A DNA stretch of 64,000 nucleotides, taken from assembly GCF_037892605.1 (NCBI RefSeq), contig NZ_JBBKTU010000001.1, positions 3,968,001-4,032,000 of the forward strand, read 5' to 3'. The notes under the pieces are model-generated. The model was given only the letters and a program-made list of their open reading frames with translations. It was not told where the DNA came from and ran no database searches. The first letter of the stretch is position 1, and each line of letters opens with the position of its first letter. The position numbers and the translations under genes are program-made. This DNA is from Lacibacter sp. H407 (GTDB taxonomy: Bacteria; Bacteroidota; Bacteroidia; Chitinophagales; Chitinophagaceae). Below, piece after piece: positions 1-8,931 of this stretch.

Positions 1-1
1 G

Positions 2-883
2 AATGATTTGAAATTCAATATACTGCAGAATCCAAATGGTATTTTGTTTGAGCCTGTGAGTGTGTGCAGGAGTTTGGTATCTTATCTGCAAAATAAGCAA
101 TACGAAGCCGATGATCTGTTCCTTTATAATGAGCTTTGGCAAAGCTGGGATCACCATGGCCGGTTCTCAAATCCGGACAAGGAAACTGCACTTGCAAACA
201 TCAATGCATCGCAACAACAAGCGCATGTGTTTGTGAAAAAAGCCGATTGGCTGATCATAACGCTTGGCTCTTCTTTTGTTTATAGAATGCAGGAAGAAAA
301 CCGTTTTGTGACCAACTGTCACAAAGCACCCGGTCAATGGTTCGATAAATACCTGATGCCGATCGATGAGCAGATCGCATTGCTGGACAACTGTATTCAC
401 CAGCTATTTCATGCAAATCCAAAGCTGAAGATCATATTCACCATTAGTCCGGTAAGGCATTTACGGGATGGCGTTGTCGACAACAACCGCAGCAAGGCCC
501 GGCTGCTGGAAACGGTGCACCATTTGGTGAATAAATTCGACCGTTTGTTTTATTTCCCGGCGTACGAACTCGTGATCGATGTGCTACGGGATTACCGGTT
601 TTACGACATTGATCTGGCACATCCAAACTATACAGCCACGCAATTTGTGATGGAAAAATTTTCTGACTATGCTTTCCGTGAACCAACCAACCAACTGATC
701 AAAGAGATCCGCCAGATCGTAACAGCACGCAATCACAAACCATTTCATCCGGGCTCAAAACAGCACCAACAATTCCTCCAACAGCACCTTGAACTGGCCG
801 TACGGCTGCAAGCCGAGCATTCATATCTGCATCTATCTGAAGAAGTTAGCAATTTCCGGCAGCAACTTTTATCGTATAATTAA
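2..883 (+). CDS. GSCFA-domain protein, 5' end cut by window edge
   Basis: The frame is open to the first base, so the gene starts outside the window and the Gly-Ser-Cys-Phe-Ala motif that names the family is not visible. What remains starts with an NPNGILFEP segment, which in this family follows the GSCFA motif closely, so little is missing. Other landmarks are a GSSFVY strand-turn, an SPVRHLRDG block and a DLAHPN block that looks like the Asp-x-x-His site of SGNH-type hydrolases. The family is common in Bacteroidota and predicted to be an SGNH-like hydrolase or acyltransferase; its substrate is unknown. Family assignment is fairly secure, catalysis is inference. Confidence 0.8.
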   Translation, partial: NDLKFNILQNPNGILFEPVSVCRSLVSYLQNKQYEADDLFLYNELWQSWDHHGRFSNPDKETALANINASQQQAHVFVKKADWLIITLGSSFVYRMQEENRFVTNCHKAPGQWFDKYLMPIDEQIALLDNCIHQLFHANPKLKIIFTISPVRHLRDGVVDNNRSKARLLETVHHLVNKFDRLFYFPAYELVIDVLRDYRFYDIDLAHPNYTATQFVMEKFSDYAFREPTNQLIKEIRQIVTARNHKPFHPGSKQHQQFLQQHLELAVRLQAEHSYLHLSEEVSNFRQQLLSYN

Positions 884-922
884 TATTATGTTAAGCGCCC
901 ACGTCACACGCAATCCAAAAGA

Positions 923-938
923 CCCACGCACTCGTGGG
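923..938. repeat. Small perfect hairpin
   Basis: CCCACG-CACT-CGTGGG, a 6-bp perfect stem, lies between the GSCFA gene and the next gene. No T-run follows on either strand, so it is not a convincing terminator. It could be a weak stop signal or a repeat remnant. Confidence 0.4.
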
Positions 939-986
939 AACTACAACTACTCTGCACTATATTTAAGGCGAAACTAAAACTACTTT

Positions 987-1544
987 ATGAAGGAACATGC
1001 AAAGTTCGGCTTAGGCGCATCGTTGCTGAGGACTAAAAAACTTATTGATTTAGATTTCTTGCAAAAAAGGGAAAATATCAAATCCCCTTTCTATACATCC
1101 GTTTTTATCGAGGTTCTTGTTAATCTCAACCACATACTTCAATTCTGCCGACATGAAGAAAACGGATTTGAATTGAGTGGCTTTTTTAATGAAGATATTC
1201 CAGTTTTTACTACTAAGAAAGATAAGAACTCATACAACGATGCTGTAAGTCTAATAAGATTCATGAGAAACGTAGCATGTCATACAGATTCGGATTACAG
1301 AATCACAAAAAACGACAAACTATTTTCATTCGTTTTCGTTACAAAAGGAAATGAAAGCGCCCCGATTGAATTGCAGCATTGTAAATATGATGATGATATA
1401 GCGGCTGTTTTTGGCGACCACTTTATTTACATCAATCGGCATATTGTAAAATCCTATGAAAGAGTTTACGAGATAATATTATCAGATAAGAGATTTGGCC
1501 TTTACAAGAAACTGGCGGAGGTCGCCTTTAATGCCAAGAAATAA
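987..1544 (+). CDS. Small AT-rich protein with HEPN-like motif
   Basis: This 185-residue protein is not recognised as a named family. It is soluble, with no signal peptide or membrane segment. Residues 84-99 form a predicted helix ending R94-N-V-A-C-H99. That matches the Arg-(polar)-x3-His signature of HEPN domains, which occur in RNases of toxin-antitoxin, abortive-infection and CRISPR systems and in non-enzymatic helical proteins. The gene is AT-richer than its neighbours, has no operon partner, and is followed by a gene-poor stretch, which suggests acquisition. ATG at 987 is the first good start. The coding call is fairly sure; the HEPN relation rests on one motif and is only a hypothesis. 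Confidence 0.6.
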   Translation: MKEHAKFGLGASLLRTKKLIDLDFLQKRENIKSPFYTSVFIEVLVNLNHILQFCRHEENGFELSGFFNEDIPVFTTKKDKNSYNDAVSLIRFMRNVACHTDSDYRITKNDKLFSFVFVTKGNESAPIELQHCKYDDDIAAVFGDHFIYINRHIVKSYERVYEIILSDKRFGLYKKLAEVAFNAKK

Positions 1545-1890
1545 CTCTTTATTGTAATAGGTTTGAAAATCATCAAACAGTTGCCTAACAAATTCATTCT
1601 CTAATTTGTCAAGTTCAGAAACTCCGTTAGAGGCATCGTTCGATGCCTCGTTCTTAATATCAGTATTATTTAGATTTTCATCCACCCCAAAGTTTTGAGG
1701 CCTAGAAATACACAAGGGCTACGCCCTATTTCCCTAACGTCTTTTGTCTTACGTGTTCGCCATCCGAAACGTCTTTGTTTTATTCAACTTACAAATCCGT
1801 TTCCACAAATTCAACCGCTTAGACATAATATTGAGTTATCAGATTGTCGTACCGCTTATTCCAACCCGCCGTGGGAAGTCATAAGCTACA
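1545..1890. other. Gene-poor stretch, possible acquired debris
   Basis: No convincing gene is seen. A minus-strand frame (about 1482-1715, TTG start, 77 codons, acidic, ending in a plausible helical segment) overlaps the end of the HEPN-like gene by 62 bases. It may be a gene remnant, but it lacks an ATG and any recognisable motif. A perfect palindrome lies at 1630-1649. The rest, with short islands such as an ACGTTAGGG-like motif on the minus strand near 1735, looks like degraded or shuffled sequence. Confidence 0.4.
1630..1649. repeat. Perfect 9-bp palindrome
   Basis: GAGGCATCG-TT-CGATGCCTC is a perfect inverted repeat with a 2-base centre. No T-run flanks it, so it is not a standard terminator. 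It resembles a REP-type palindrome or a protein-binding dyad. Confidence 0.55.
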
Positions 1891-1921
1891 TAAAAACAAA
1901 AAGTCGCCCACTAAGAGCGAC
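1891..1921 (-). terminator. Rho-independent terminator of the HD-domain gene
   Basis: Read on the minus strand, a 7-bp stem (GTCGCTC / GGGCGAC, one G-T wobble) with a 5-base loop is followed by TTTTTGTTTTT. It lies about 45 bases past the stop codon at 1966. Confidence 0.8.
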
Positions 1922-1965
1922 AATCTTATAACAAATTTTTATGTTAAACAGCTGGCCGAGAACTT

Positions 1966-2565
1966 TCACGAGCACATTTGCTGCTTCTCGATAATGAACA
2001 ATATAATGCTATCCAGTTCAACCCCGGCCCTGTTCATAGCATCCATTATTTCAGCCCTGTTTACGTTGGCTGCAAAGCTTTTTTCTTTCAATCTTTTTTT
2101 CACTCCTTTCAGTTCCATGCCGGCATAACCTTCGGGACGCATCAGACTGTATGCATGGATCAGTCCGCTGAGTTCATCGAAGGCATACAGAATTTGATCC
2201 ATTCTTGTTACAGGTTCTACTCCAAAATGATTCGGTCCATGGCTGGCAATGGCTCTGATAATTTCCGGATCCGTTTGCCGTGCTTCCAACTCTTCAATGA
2301 TCTTTTTACAATGCTGCTCGGGCCATTGATCCCAATCGGCGTCATGCAGCAAGCCGGCCATTTCCCAGCGCCATTGATCGGCTTCCGGAAGCTGTTCTTT
2401 TTCAGCCGCCCAACATTTCATTAAATGCGCCACCTGTTTCATATGGAGCTGTAGTCGTTCATTCTTTACCCAATCTGCAAGCAGATCGTATGCATCTTCC
2501 CGACTCATAACATTGCCTGCATTTTTCGAATCTCCAAATATTGTTCTGTTCAATAATAACGACAT
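1966..2565 (-). CDS. HD-domain phosphohydrolase-like protein
   Basis: A metal-dependent HD-superfamily protein of about 199 residues. An early histidine in HMKQVAHLM is followed by the paired ligands in the LLHDADWDQWPEQH block, then an ASHGPNHFG segment carrying a further His. This order fits small HD proteins that act on nucleotides or phosphate esters; the substrate is unknown. Start choice: ATG at 2565 has the purine-rich stretch AAAGAAGA upstream and is used here. An internal ATG at 2508 (MSREDAYDLL) lies closer to where the conserved domain begins and could be the true start. It has its own terminator, and the upstream TPR gene is separated by another, so it looks monocistronic. Confidence 0.75.
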   Translation of the reverse strand: MSLLLNRTIFGDSKNAGNVMSREDAYDLLADWVKNERLQLHMKQVAHLMKCWAAEKEQLPEADQWRWEMAGLLHDADWDQWPEQHCKKIIEELEARQTDPEIIRAIASHGPNHFGVEPVTRMDQILYAFDELSGLIHAYSLMRPEGYAGMELKGVKKRLKEKSFAANVNRAEIMDAMNRAGVELDSIILFIIEKQQMCS

Positions 2566-2599
2566 AGCCAATTCTTCTTTGTTTGAATTAAATGTAATG

Positions 2600-2627
2600 A
2601 AAAAGGCTGTCCGTACGGACAGCCTTT
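2600..2627 (-). terminator. Rho-independent terminator of the TPR gene
   Basis: AAAGGCTGTCCGTACGGACAGCCTTT is a perfect palindrome about 25 bases past the stop at 2651. On the minus strand it runs into CTTTTTCATT. It separates the TPR gene from the HD gene. Confidence 0.85.
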
Positions 2628-2650
2628 CAGGTAATTCTATACAACCGGGC

Positions 2651-3916
2651 TTATTGATTCAATGCCTGGTATTTTGTATCGTATTCTTTTTCTTTGTCTT
2701 TGTTACCAAGAAAGCGATGAACTTCTGTTAACAGATACAAGGTTGACTTGTATTCATTTTTTGTACGCTTGTCTTTCATTTGATCAGCCGTCATAGCAGA
2801 ATAGATTGCGTTGGTACGATCAAGCGGAGCAATCGCTTCTTTCATACGATCTTCCATTTTCTTTTTCATATCGTTGCGCTTCTGTACATCGGCCGGTGCA
2901 GAACCCTTCACTTTCTTGATTTCTTCCTGAATAAAGGCAGCTTCGTTGAAATGTGTTTTACCCATCAACAAATGTGCTTCCGGTTTTTTAGGATCAATTT
3001 CAATGGCTGTATTCAGACTTGAGATCAATTTTTCAAAGTAAACTGTTTTCTGCTCAGGCGTTGCTTTTGTATCCATGTAGAGCCAGTTGAAAATTTCTGC
3101 AGCATAATCGTAACGTACATCATAATCTTTTGGATCAATTGCTACGATCTGCTCATACTTATTGAAAATGGTAACGGGATCTGCATCTTCTTTACGCATT
3201 TTATCAAGATCCAGTCTGTCGTAATAAGTATCTTTTGGATAGAGAGCACGACCCATATCTGCGTATTTCTTTGCCAGTGCTTCGTTCTTATTTGTGTTGT
3301 GGTGATACGTTAAGTAACGGTAGCAAACATCATAGCCTTCGCCACCAATATTTGCATCACAAATTTTTGTAAAGAACGATACAACTTCTTCTTTGTTTTC
3401 CAACTGCATGGCAGCAGCACCTGCATAATAATAAAGAATGGTATCTACTTCGCTGAGTGCCCATTTGTTTTTGAAAATGAAACGTCCCACTTTATCAGCA
3501 TTCTTATAACCATCCAATGCAGCCTGGTAGTTACCGCTGTTATACGATTGGTTAGCTTCCTTTTGCATTTCAAGGTAGTTTTCAAAAACCGGATACTGAC
3601 GTGTCATCATAAACACTTCCGATTGTTTTGGATCGAGTTCCATTGCTTTTTCATATGCCTGGAATGATTGCATCCATGCATCCGGCACAGTTGCTTTTAA
3701 ATTGGCATCTTTTGCGATTTGTCCATAGATCAATCCTTTATAATACCAAGCCTCCCAATTCTTCTGTTCTTTTTCATTGGCCAATGCAAGGTCAACCGAT
3801 TCTTTGGCCTTTGGCCAGTCTTTCTTGTCGAAAAAATTACGCACCTTCTTAATATCCTGTGCGGATAAACCGAGGCAAAACATTACAGCAATCGCTGCGA
3901 AAAGAAATTTTTTCAT
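2651..3916 (-). CDS. Secreted tetratricopeptide-repeat protein
   Basis: A 421-residue protein with a signal peptide (about residues 1-19, ending LGLSAQ) and helix pairs typical of TPR repeats. Clear examples are WEAWYYKGLIYGQIA with AYEKAMELDPKQSE, the EANQSYNSGNYQAALDGY unit, and AIEIDPKKPEAHLLMGKTHF near the C-terminus. Such periplasmic TPR proteins of Bacteroidota usually scaffold envelope complexes; no partner is visible. It lies 100 bases downstream of gyrA on the same strand and may be cotranscribed. An AAGGAG sequence abuts the ATG, closer than an ideal Shine-Dalgarno spacing. Confidence 0.8.
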   Translation of the reverse strand: MKKFLFAAIAVMFCLGLSAQDIKKVRNFFDKKDWPKAKESVDLALANEKEQKNWEAWYYKGLIYGQIAKDANLKATVPDAWMQSFQAYEKAMELDPKQSEVFMMTRQYPVFENYLEMQKEANQSYNSGNYQAALDGYKNADKVGRFIFKNKWALSEVDTILYYYAGAAAMQLENKEEVVSFFTKICDANIGGEGYDVCYRYLTYHHNTNKNEALAKKYADMGRALYPKDTYYDRLDLDKMRKEDADPVTIFNKYEQIVAIDPKDYDVRYDYAAEIFNWLYMDTKATPEQKTVYFEKLISSLNTAIEIDPKKPEAHLLMGKTHFNEAAFIQEEIKKVKGSAPADVQKRNDMKKKMEDRMKEAIAPLDRTNAIYSAMTADQMKDKRTKNEYKSTLYLLTEVHRFLGNKDKEKEYDTKYQALNQ

Positions 3917-4016
3917 CTCCTTATTTTTTGTTGTTTTTATTGTAAGATGTTGAACACCATAAACTGATCGTTTTTAATTTATGGCTCATTCCAGGTTTCG
4001 CTTTTACTATTTTTAA

Positions 4017-6554
4017 TTAGTCCTGTACATCAGATGGTTCAACCGGTACTTCCGTTGCATCCTCTTCGTCCGGCTCATCCATACGGGTAATGGCTGCAAT
4101 TTCATCGCCTTCATCTACCCTGATCAGTTTCACACCTTGTGTAGCCCTGCCTTGTTCGCTGATCTGGTTTACCTTCATACGAATGGTGATGCCACTTTTA
4201 CAACTGATCATCAGATCTTCTTTCTCCGTTACTTCGAGCATCCCAACCAACGGACCGGTTTTGTCGGTTACATTGATCGTCTTCACTCCTTTCCCTCCCC
4301 TGTTGGTCATGCGGTATTCATCGATCGGCGTACGCTTACCGTATCCTTTTTCACTCACAACTAAAACGGTTCTGGAAGTATCATCCTTATTTACACAAAT
4401 CATACCAACCACTTCATCGTTATCATCATCCACTTCAATACCGGCTACACCAATGGCTCCACGGCCCGTTGGTCGCACTTTTGCTTCAGGGAAACGAATA
4501 GCACGACCACTCTTCACTGCCATCATGATCTCACTGTTGCCATCGGTCATTTTTGCTTCCAGTAATTGATCACCTTCATTAATGGTAATTGCATTTACAC
4601 CGGTTGCACGACGTCTGCTGAAGTCTTCCAACAATGTTTTCTTGATGATACCCTTCTTTGTACAAAGTACAATGTAATGATTCTTCACAAATTCTTCATC
4701 ATCCAGGTTGGCCACGTCAATAATTGCACGCACCTTATCATCCGGTGGCAATTGCATCATATTCTGGATAGCACGTCCTTTACTTGTTTTATCACCTTCC
4801 GGAATTTCATAACTCTTCATCCAGTAACATCTTCCCTTTTCAGTAAAGAATAATAATGTATGATGGGTAGATGCAACAAAGAGATGTTCTACATAATCTT
4901 CTTCTCTTGTTTTACTGCCGATGGCTCCACGTCCGCCTCTGCGTTGCTGACGATATTCAGTTGCAGAAGTACGCTTGATATATCCATGATGTGAAATGGT
5001 GATCACCACATCTTCTTCTTTGATGAGATCTTCAATACGCACTTCATTATCCAGGTACGTAATTTCTGTTCTGCGCTCGTCGCCAAACTTATCTTTGATC
5101 TCTAATAATTCTGTTTTAATTAATTCATAACGCATAGGTTCATTTGATAAGAGTTCATTCAAATGATTGATCAACTTCATCAGTTCATCATATTCATTCT
5201 TGATCTTATCACGCTCCATGCCGGTTAAACGTTGCAAACGCAATTCAAGAATTGCTTTGGCCTGTATTTCATCGAGGCCCCAACCTGCATTGATCAGATT
5301 TTCTTTTGCCACATCAGGAGTTGCAGAACTGCGGATGAGTGCGATCACTTCATCAAGATGATCCAGTGCAATGAGATAGCCCAATAAAATATGTGCCCGT
5401 TCCTGTGCTTTGCGTAATTCGTATTTCGCACGGCGAACCACCACTTCATGACGGAATTCAACAAACTCAGAAATAAGATCTTTTAAATTGAGTGTACGTG
5501 GCCGTCCTTTTACCAATGCCACGTTGTTGATACCGTACGATGTCTGGAGTTCAGTGTATTTAAACAGTTGATTGATGATGACGTTTGCAACTGCATCACG
5601 TTTCAGATCAACAACAATACGTGTACCTTCTTTCTGGTTACTTTCATTGTTTACATGAACAATACCTTCGATCACTTTTGTATTTACAAGCTGACCGATC
5701 TTATCCGTCAACGCATCCCGGTTTACCTGGTAAGGAACTTCGGTAATAATGATCTGTTCACGACCACTTGTTTTTGTTTCAACCGTTAACTTACCACGCA
5801 ACACTACCCGTCCACGTCCAAAATGAAAACCTGCTTTGATACCTTCCATTCCAAAGATGGTACCTGCTGTTGGAAAATCGGGTGCTTTTACAAACTGCAT
5901 CAATTCATCGATGGTGATCTCACGGTTATCGATATACGCAATACAACCATCAATTACTTCACCAAGATTGTGCGGCATCATGTTCGTGGCCATACCAACA
6001 GCAATACCGCTGGAGCCATTCACCAATAATTGAGGAATACGTGATGGAAGTACAGATGGTTCCGATTCTGAATCATCAAAGTTGTTCTGGAAATCGACTG
6101 TTTCTTTATCAATATCATCCAGCATGCTTTCCGTCATACGTTGCATACGCACCTCCGTATAACGCATGGCCGCCGGGCCATCACCATCCTGGTTACCAAA
6201 GTTACCTTGTCCGTCAACCAATCTGTAACGCATACTCCACTCCTGTGCCATACGCACCATTGCATCGTACACGGAACTGTCACCATGCGGATGGTATTTA
6301 CCTAACACTTCACCCACAACTCTTGCACTCTTTTTGTAGGCTTTGTTGTAGTTCAATCCCAGTTCTTTCATCGCAAAAAGAATACGACGGTGAACGGGTT
6401 TTAATCCATCTCTTACATCAGGTAAAGCACGACCAACGATTACCGACATCGAATAATCGATGTAGGCCGTTTTCATTTGCTCTTCGATATTAACGGGAAT
6501 TATGCGGCCATTTCTATCCGGGCCGTTTTCCATTGCATTTTCAATTTGATCCAT
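4017..6554 (-). CDS. gyrA: DNA gyrase subunit A
   Basis: The breakage-reunion subunit of the ATP-dependent type II topoisomerase that introduces negative supercoils, working as A2B2 with GyrB. Its 845 residues are normal for the family. The catalytic tyrosine is Tyr132 in [10 protein letters not shown]. The quinolone-resistance region [10 protein letters not shown] has Ser93 and Asp97, the drug-sensitive state by E. coli numbering logic. The C-terminal half carries the GyrA box QRRGGRG and the repeated blades of the DNA-wrapping beta-pinwheel, which separates it from ParC. The last ~20 residues are acidic. A Bacteroidota-type promoter lies about 30 bases upstream of the start. Confidence 0.98.
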   Translation of the reverse strand: MDQIENAMENGPDRNGRIIPVNIEEQMKTAYIDYSMSVIVGRALPDVRDGLKPVHRRILFAMKELGLNYNKAYKKSARVVGEVLGKYHPHGDSSVYDAMVRMAQEWSMRYRLVDGQGNFGNQDGDGPAAMRYTEVRMQRMTESMLDDIDKETVDFQNNFDDSESEPSVLPSRIPQLLVNGSSGIAVGMATNMMPHNLGEVIDGCIAYIDNREITIDELMQFVKAPDFPTAGTIFGMEGIKAGFHFGRGRVVLRGKLTVETKTSGREQIIITEVPYQVNRDALTDKIGQLVNTKVIEGIVHVNNESNQKEGTRIVVDLKRDAVANVIINQLFKYTELQTSYGINNVALVKGRPRTLNLKDLISEFVEFRHEVVVRRAKYELRKAQERAHILLGYLIALDHLDEVIALIRSSATPDVAKENLINAGWGLDEIQAKAILELRLQRLTGMERDKIKNEYDELMKLINHLNELLSNEPMRYELIKTELLEIKDKFGDERRTEITYLDNEVRIEDLIKEEDVVITISHHGYIKRTSATEYRQQRRGGRGAIGSKTREEDYVEHLFVASTHHTLLFFTEKGRCYWMKSYEIPEGDKTSKGRAIQNMMQLPPDDKVRAIIDVANLDDEEFVKNHYIVLCTKKGIIKKTLLEDFSRRRATGVNAITINEGDQLLEAKMTDGNSEIMMAVKSGRAIRFPEAKVRPTGRGAIGVAGIEVDDDNDEVVGMICVNKDDTSRTVLVVSEKGYGKRTPIDEYRMTNRGGKGVKTINVTDKTGPLVGMLEVTEKEDLMISCKSGITIRMKVNQISEQGRATQGVKLIRVDEGDEIAAITRMDEPDEEDATEVPVEPSDVQD

Positions 6555-6584
6555 AGCTTATTTTGTGCCTTAAAATGAGGCGGC

Positions 6585-6613
6585 CAAAGATACCGAAAAG
6601 CAAGGGGAACAAA
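6585..6613 (-). promoter_or_regulatory. gyrA promoter
   Basis: On the minus strand TTTG, 17 bases, then TATCTTTG, an exact match to the Bacteroidota -7 consensus TAnnTTTG, about 30 bases upstream of the gyrA ATG. Confidence 0.65.
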
Positions 6614-6706
6614 GCAGAAACCCAGCCTTTATTTTGACTGTTTTTCAACAATTTACTGCCGTTTGTGGATAAGAAAAACGAGATAGAAAATAAGTAAAAA
6701 ATGGGG

Positions 6707-7594
6707 TTAGAAAACATTGGTTGGGCAACCTAATCCGGAGCGGCGTTTTCCACCAAAACGACTGCCACTTCCTGCACCTGATCGATCGCCTCCTGTTAAG
6801 CGGTACGTGAGTGTAAGACCAAGAAAATAGTAGTTGTCTTTGTATTGCGGACTGCCTCTTTTTTCAAGATCTACCGGATAGGGATCGTTTGAATGTGTTG
6901 GTAACTCGGGTGTGCGGAACGCCATTTCAACTGCTTTTGGACCACGTGCCAGTAACAATGCATTTTGATCGATATAGGAACGGCTTACATCATCCATGTA
7001 ATCTGTAAACGTTTTGCGATATCCAAATTCAAGCCCCACATCAACCCTGTCGGTTAAAACCATACGCACACCCACTCCAAAAGGAACGGCAAATTGAGTG
7101 AGACTGTAAGGCTGCCTGTCGGGATAACCAGCCACACCTTGTCCTTCAGTTGAAAGTGGTTTCAGAAATACTTTGTTCCCTCCCTGATCAAATGCATATG
7201 GATTGTTATAAAACCCTCCCAGCCCGCCAAAGACATATGGCGAAAAAACCCGGTTATCCATACCAAGGAAATGATATTCGGCTCCGGCATGGAGTTCAAT
7301 AATATTGGTTTGGAAACTGAGATTACGCAACTGGTTGGCCGGATTGGCTTGAAAGCGATCTTCGGCTCCCACTTTAGCCACATGCAATCCGCCACGTAAC
7401 ATCACAAAAGGATTGATATCATAACTGGCCCATAAGCCAATTGAATAACGGGCTTGTTGAAACGTAAGTGCTTTGTCTTGCAGATCGCCGCTATAATTTG
7501 CGAGCCCACCAAACAGATTCAAACGCAAGTCCTGGGCAATTGAGAAAACACTAACTGTAACGGCGAAAATTGATAAGATCAGTTTCTTTTGCAT
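6707..7594 (-). CDS. Outer-membrane protein, DUF6089 type
   Basis: A beta-barrel protein of about 295 residues with a signal peptide MQKKLILSIFAVTVSVFSIAQ, followed by LRLNLFGGLANYSGDLQ, the usual opening of the DUF6089 family. Alternating amphipathic strands run to a terminal YYFLGLTLTYRL strand, after which comes a Gly/Ser/Arg-rich tail. The family is restricted to Bacteroidota and resembles PorT-like barrels; a transport or assembly role is possible but unproven. The ATG at 7594 was chosen because it gives a clean signal peptide; an upstream TTG adds six residues without benefit. Confidence 0.8.
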   Translation of the reverse strand: MQKKLILSIFAVTVSVFSIAQDLRLNLFGGLANYSGDLQDKALTFQQARYSIGLWASYDINPFVMLRGGLHVAKVGAEDRFQANPANQLRNLSFQTNIIELHAGAEYHFLGMDNRVFSPYVFGGLGGFYNNPYAFDQGGNKVFLKPLSTEGQGVAGYPDRQPYSLTQFAVPFGVGVRMVLTDRVDVGLEFGYRKTFTDYMDDVSRSYIDQNALLLARGPKAVEMAFRTPELPTHSNDPYPVDLEKRGSPQYKDNYYFLGLTLTYRLTGGDRSGAGSGSRFGGKRRSGLGCPTNVF

Positions 7595-7608
7595 GATTGT
7601 TTTGTTTT

Positions 7609-7617
7609 GCAAAAATA
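7609..7617 (-). promoter_or_regulatory. -7 element before the DUF6089 gene
   Basis: TATTTTTGC on the minus strand matches TAnnTTTGC and lies about 15 bases upstream of the chosen ATG. No clear -33 TTTG is seen. Confidence 0.45.
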
Positions 7618-7765
7618 GAGCCAGTCTTACATGAGGTCGGAGATAAATGAAACGAACGGACTTACTTAAATCGTATGCAAGTTAGCAGATTGCTGTTGTT
7701 TTTTGTAATTGGCAGAAGTTCACTGAAAAATCTTTAACCTTGCCGCATATTAAATTGATTGCATT

Positions 7766-8821
7766 ATGAAACCCGATAACGGCCAATACTACCCTTCTTA
7801 TTTGCGGCTCGAAAGTATACTCGATAGTCAGCATCCCTTAAGTTTTGCAGAAGGACAGGAACCGGCGCATGATGAAATGCTGTTCATCATTATTCATCAG
7901 GCGTATGAACTTTGGTTTAAACAGATCTTGTTTGAACTGGACTTTGTAAAAAAGGTATTCAGTAAGGAAAAGGTGGATGATAACAGTGAAGACCTGAACC
8001 TTTGCCGCCATCGTCTGCAACGGGTAACACGCATACTTGCCTTGCTGAACCAGCAGGTAACGGTATTGGATACAATGACGCCACTCGACTTTCTTGAATT
8101 CAGGAACCTGCTTACTCCTGCCTCCGGTTTTCAAAGCAAGCAGTTTCGTTTAATTGAAGCAACGCTCGGGTTGAAGATGGAAAAGCGTCATCAACAGGAT
8201 TATTACAAACGCACCAACGAAGGAGGCTTTGCACAAAAAGATTTTGATGAGATCAATTCCATTGAAACCTCTTCTACCATTCTTCAACTGGTGAATCAAT
8301 GGCTGGAGCGGATGCCTTTTTTTGATGACAAATTCTGGCAGAGTTATAACAACGTATATCCTGCTACGCAAATGCATCCATTCTGGAATGATTACCGTTC
8401 GATTTATCAAAACAGCCTGACCGAAAGGGAACAACACAAGCTGTCCGATTTTGATGCACAGTTCATTGCAGAAAAACAAGCTGATGGATCGTTCAGTGAT
8501 GCAGCGATGCGAAGTGCATTGTTCATTATGCTGTATCGTGACTTTCCGGTTTTTCAAACTTCGTTTCAAATACTTGATACCTTAATTGAAATTGATCATT
8601 GGCTGGCAGGCTGGCGACATAAACATTATGTAATGGTGCGGCGTATGATCGGCATGCGTGTGGGCACAGGTAACACAACCGGTGCAGGTTACCTGGAAGG
8701 TGCGGTTCAACAGCATTATATATTTAAAGACCTCGCTGCTTTGTCAACCTATTTGATTGAACGGAAACGATTACCAAAGTTGCCGGATGAATTGATTAAG
8801 GCGTTGGGGTTTCTGAGTTGA
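7766..8821 (+). CDS. kynA: Tryptophan 2,3-dioxygenase
   Basis: A heme enzyme that opens the indole ring of L-tryptophan to N-formylkynurenine, the first step of the kynurenine pathway. Family signatures are clear: FIIIHQAYELWFKQ near the start (His44, the distal active-site residue) and WRHKHYVMVRRMIG with the proximal heme ligand His287, followed by the Gly/Thr-rich GTGNTTGAG segment that closes over substrate. At 351 residues it is longer than proteobacterial forms (about 280), as in other Bacteroidota. No kynureninase or formamidase is next to it, so it could feed degradation or NAD synthesis encoded elsewhere. It appears monocistronic. Confidence 0.95.
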   Translation: MKPDNGQYYPSYLRLESILDSQHPLSFAEGQEPAHDEMLFIIIHQAYELWFKQILFELDFVKKVFSKEKVDDNSEDLNLCRHRLQRVTRILALLNQQVTVLDTMTPLDFLEFRNLLTPASGFQSKQFRLIEATLGLKMEKRHQQDYYKRTNEGGFAQKDFDEINSIETSSTILQLVNQWLERMPFFDDKFWQSYNNVYPATQMHPFWNDYRSIYQNSLTEREQHKLSDFDAQFIAEKQADGSFSDAAMRSALFIMLYRDFPVFQTSFQILDTLIEIDHWLAGWRHKHYVMVRRMIGMRVGTGNTTGAGYLEGAVQQHYIFKDLAALSTYLIERKRLPKLPDELIKALGFLS

Positions 8822-8931
8822 TACTGATTCATAAAATAAAAATTGGAATCAAACCACCTGATGGGATGATGCAAGTATTTACTCTGGGAAAAGTTTGTAA
8901 ACAAAATACATTCTGTTTTGTTGCTTGATGG

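Noticed and set aside
1715-1760. Possible integron attC-like site (GTTAGGG-type motif)
   Set aside because: The motif does not meet the GTTRRRY core and no matching RYYYAAC partner or integrase was seen.
1695-1931. Plus-strand 78-codon frame in the gene-poor stretch
   Set aside because: Proline-rich with no start context, and it covers the clear terminator of the HD gene on the other strand.
4090-4569. Long open frame opposite gyrA
   Set aside because: It mirrors the gyrA coding strand, has no motif and is explained by codon constraints of the sense gene; the same holds for frames opposite sdhA, thrA and other large genes.
7680-7765. TAACCTTGC considered as a -7 element for the tryptophan dioxygenase gene
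   Set aside because: One mismatch to the consensus and the only TTG lies 23 bases away, so support is weak.
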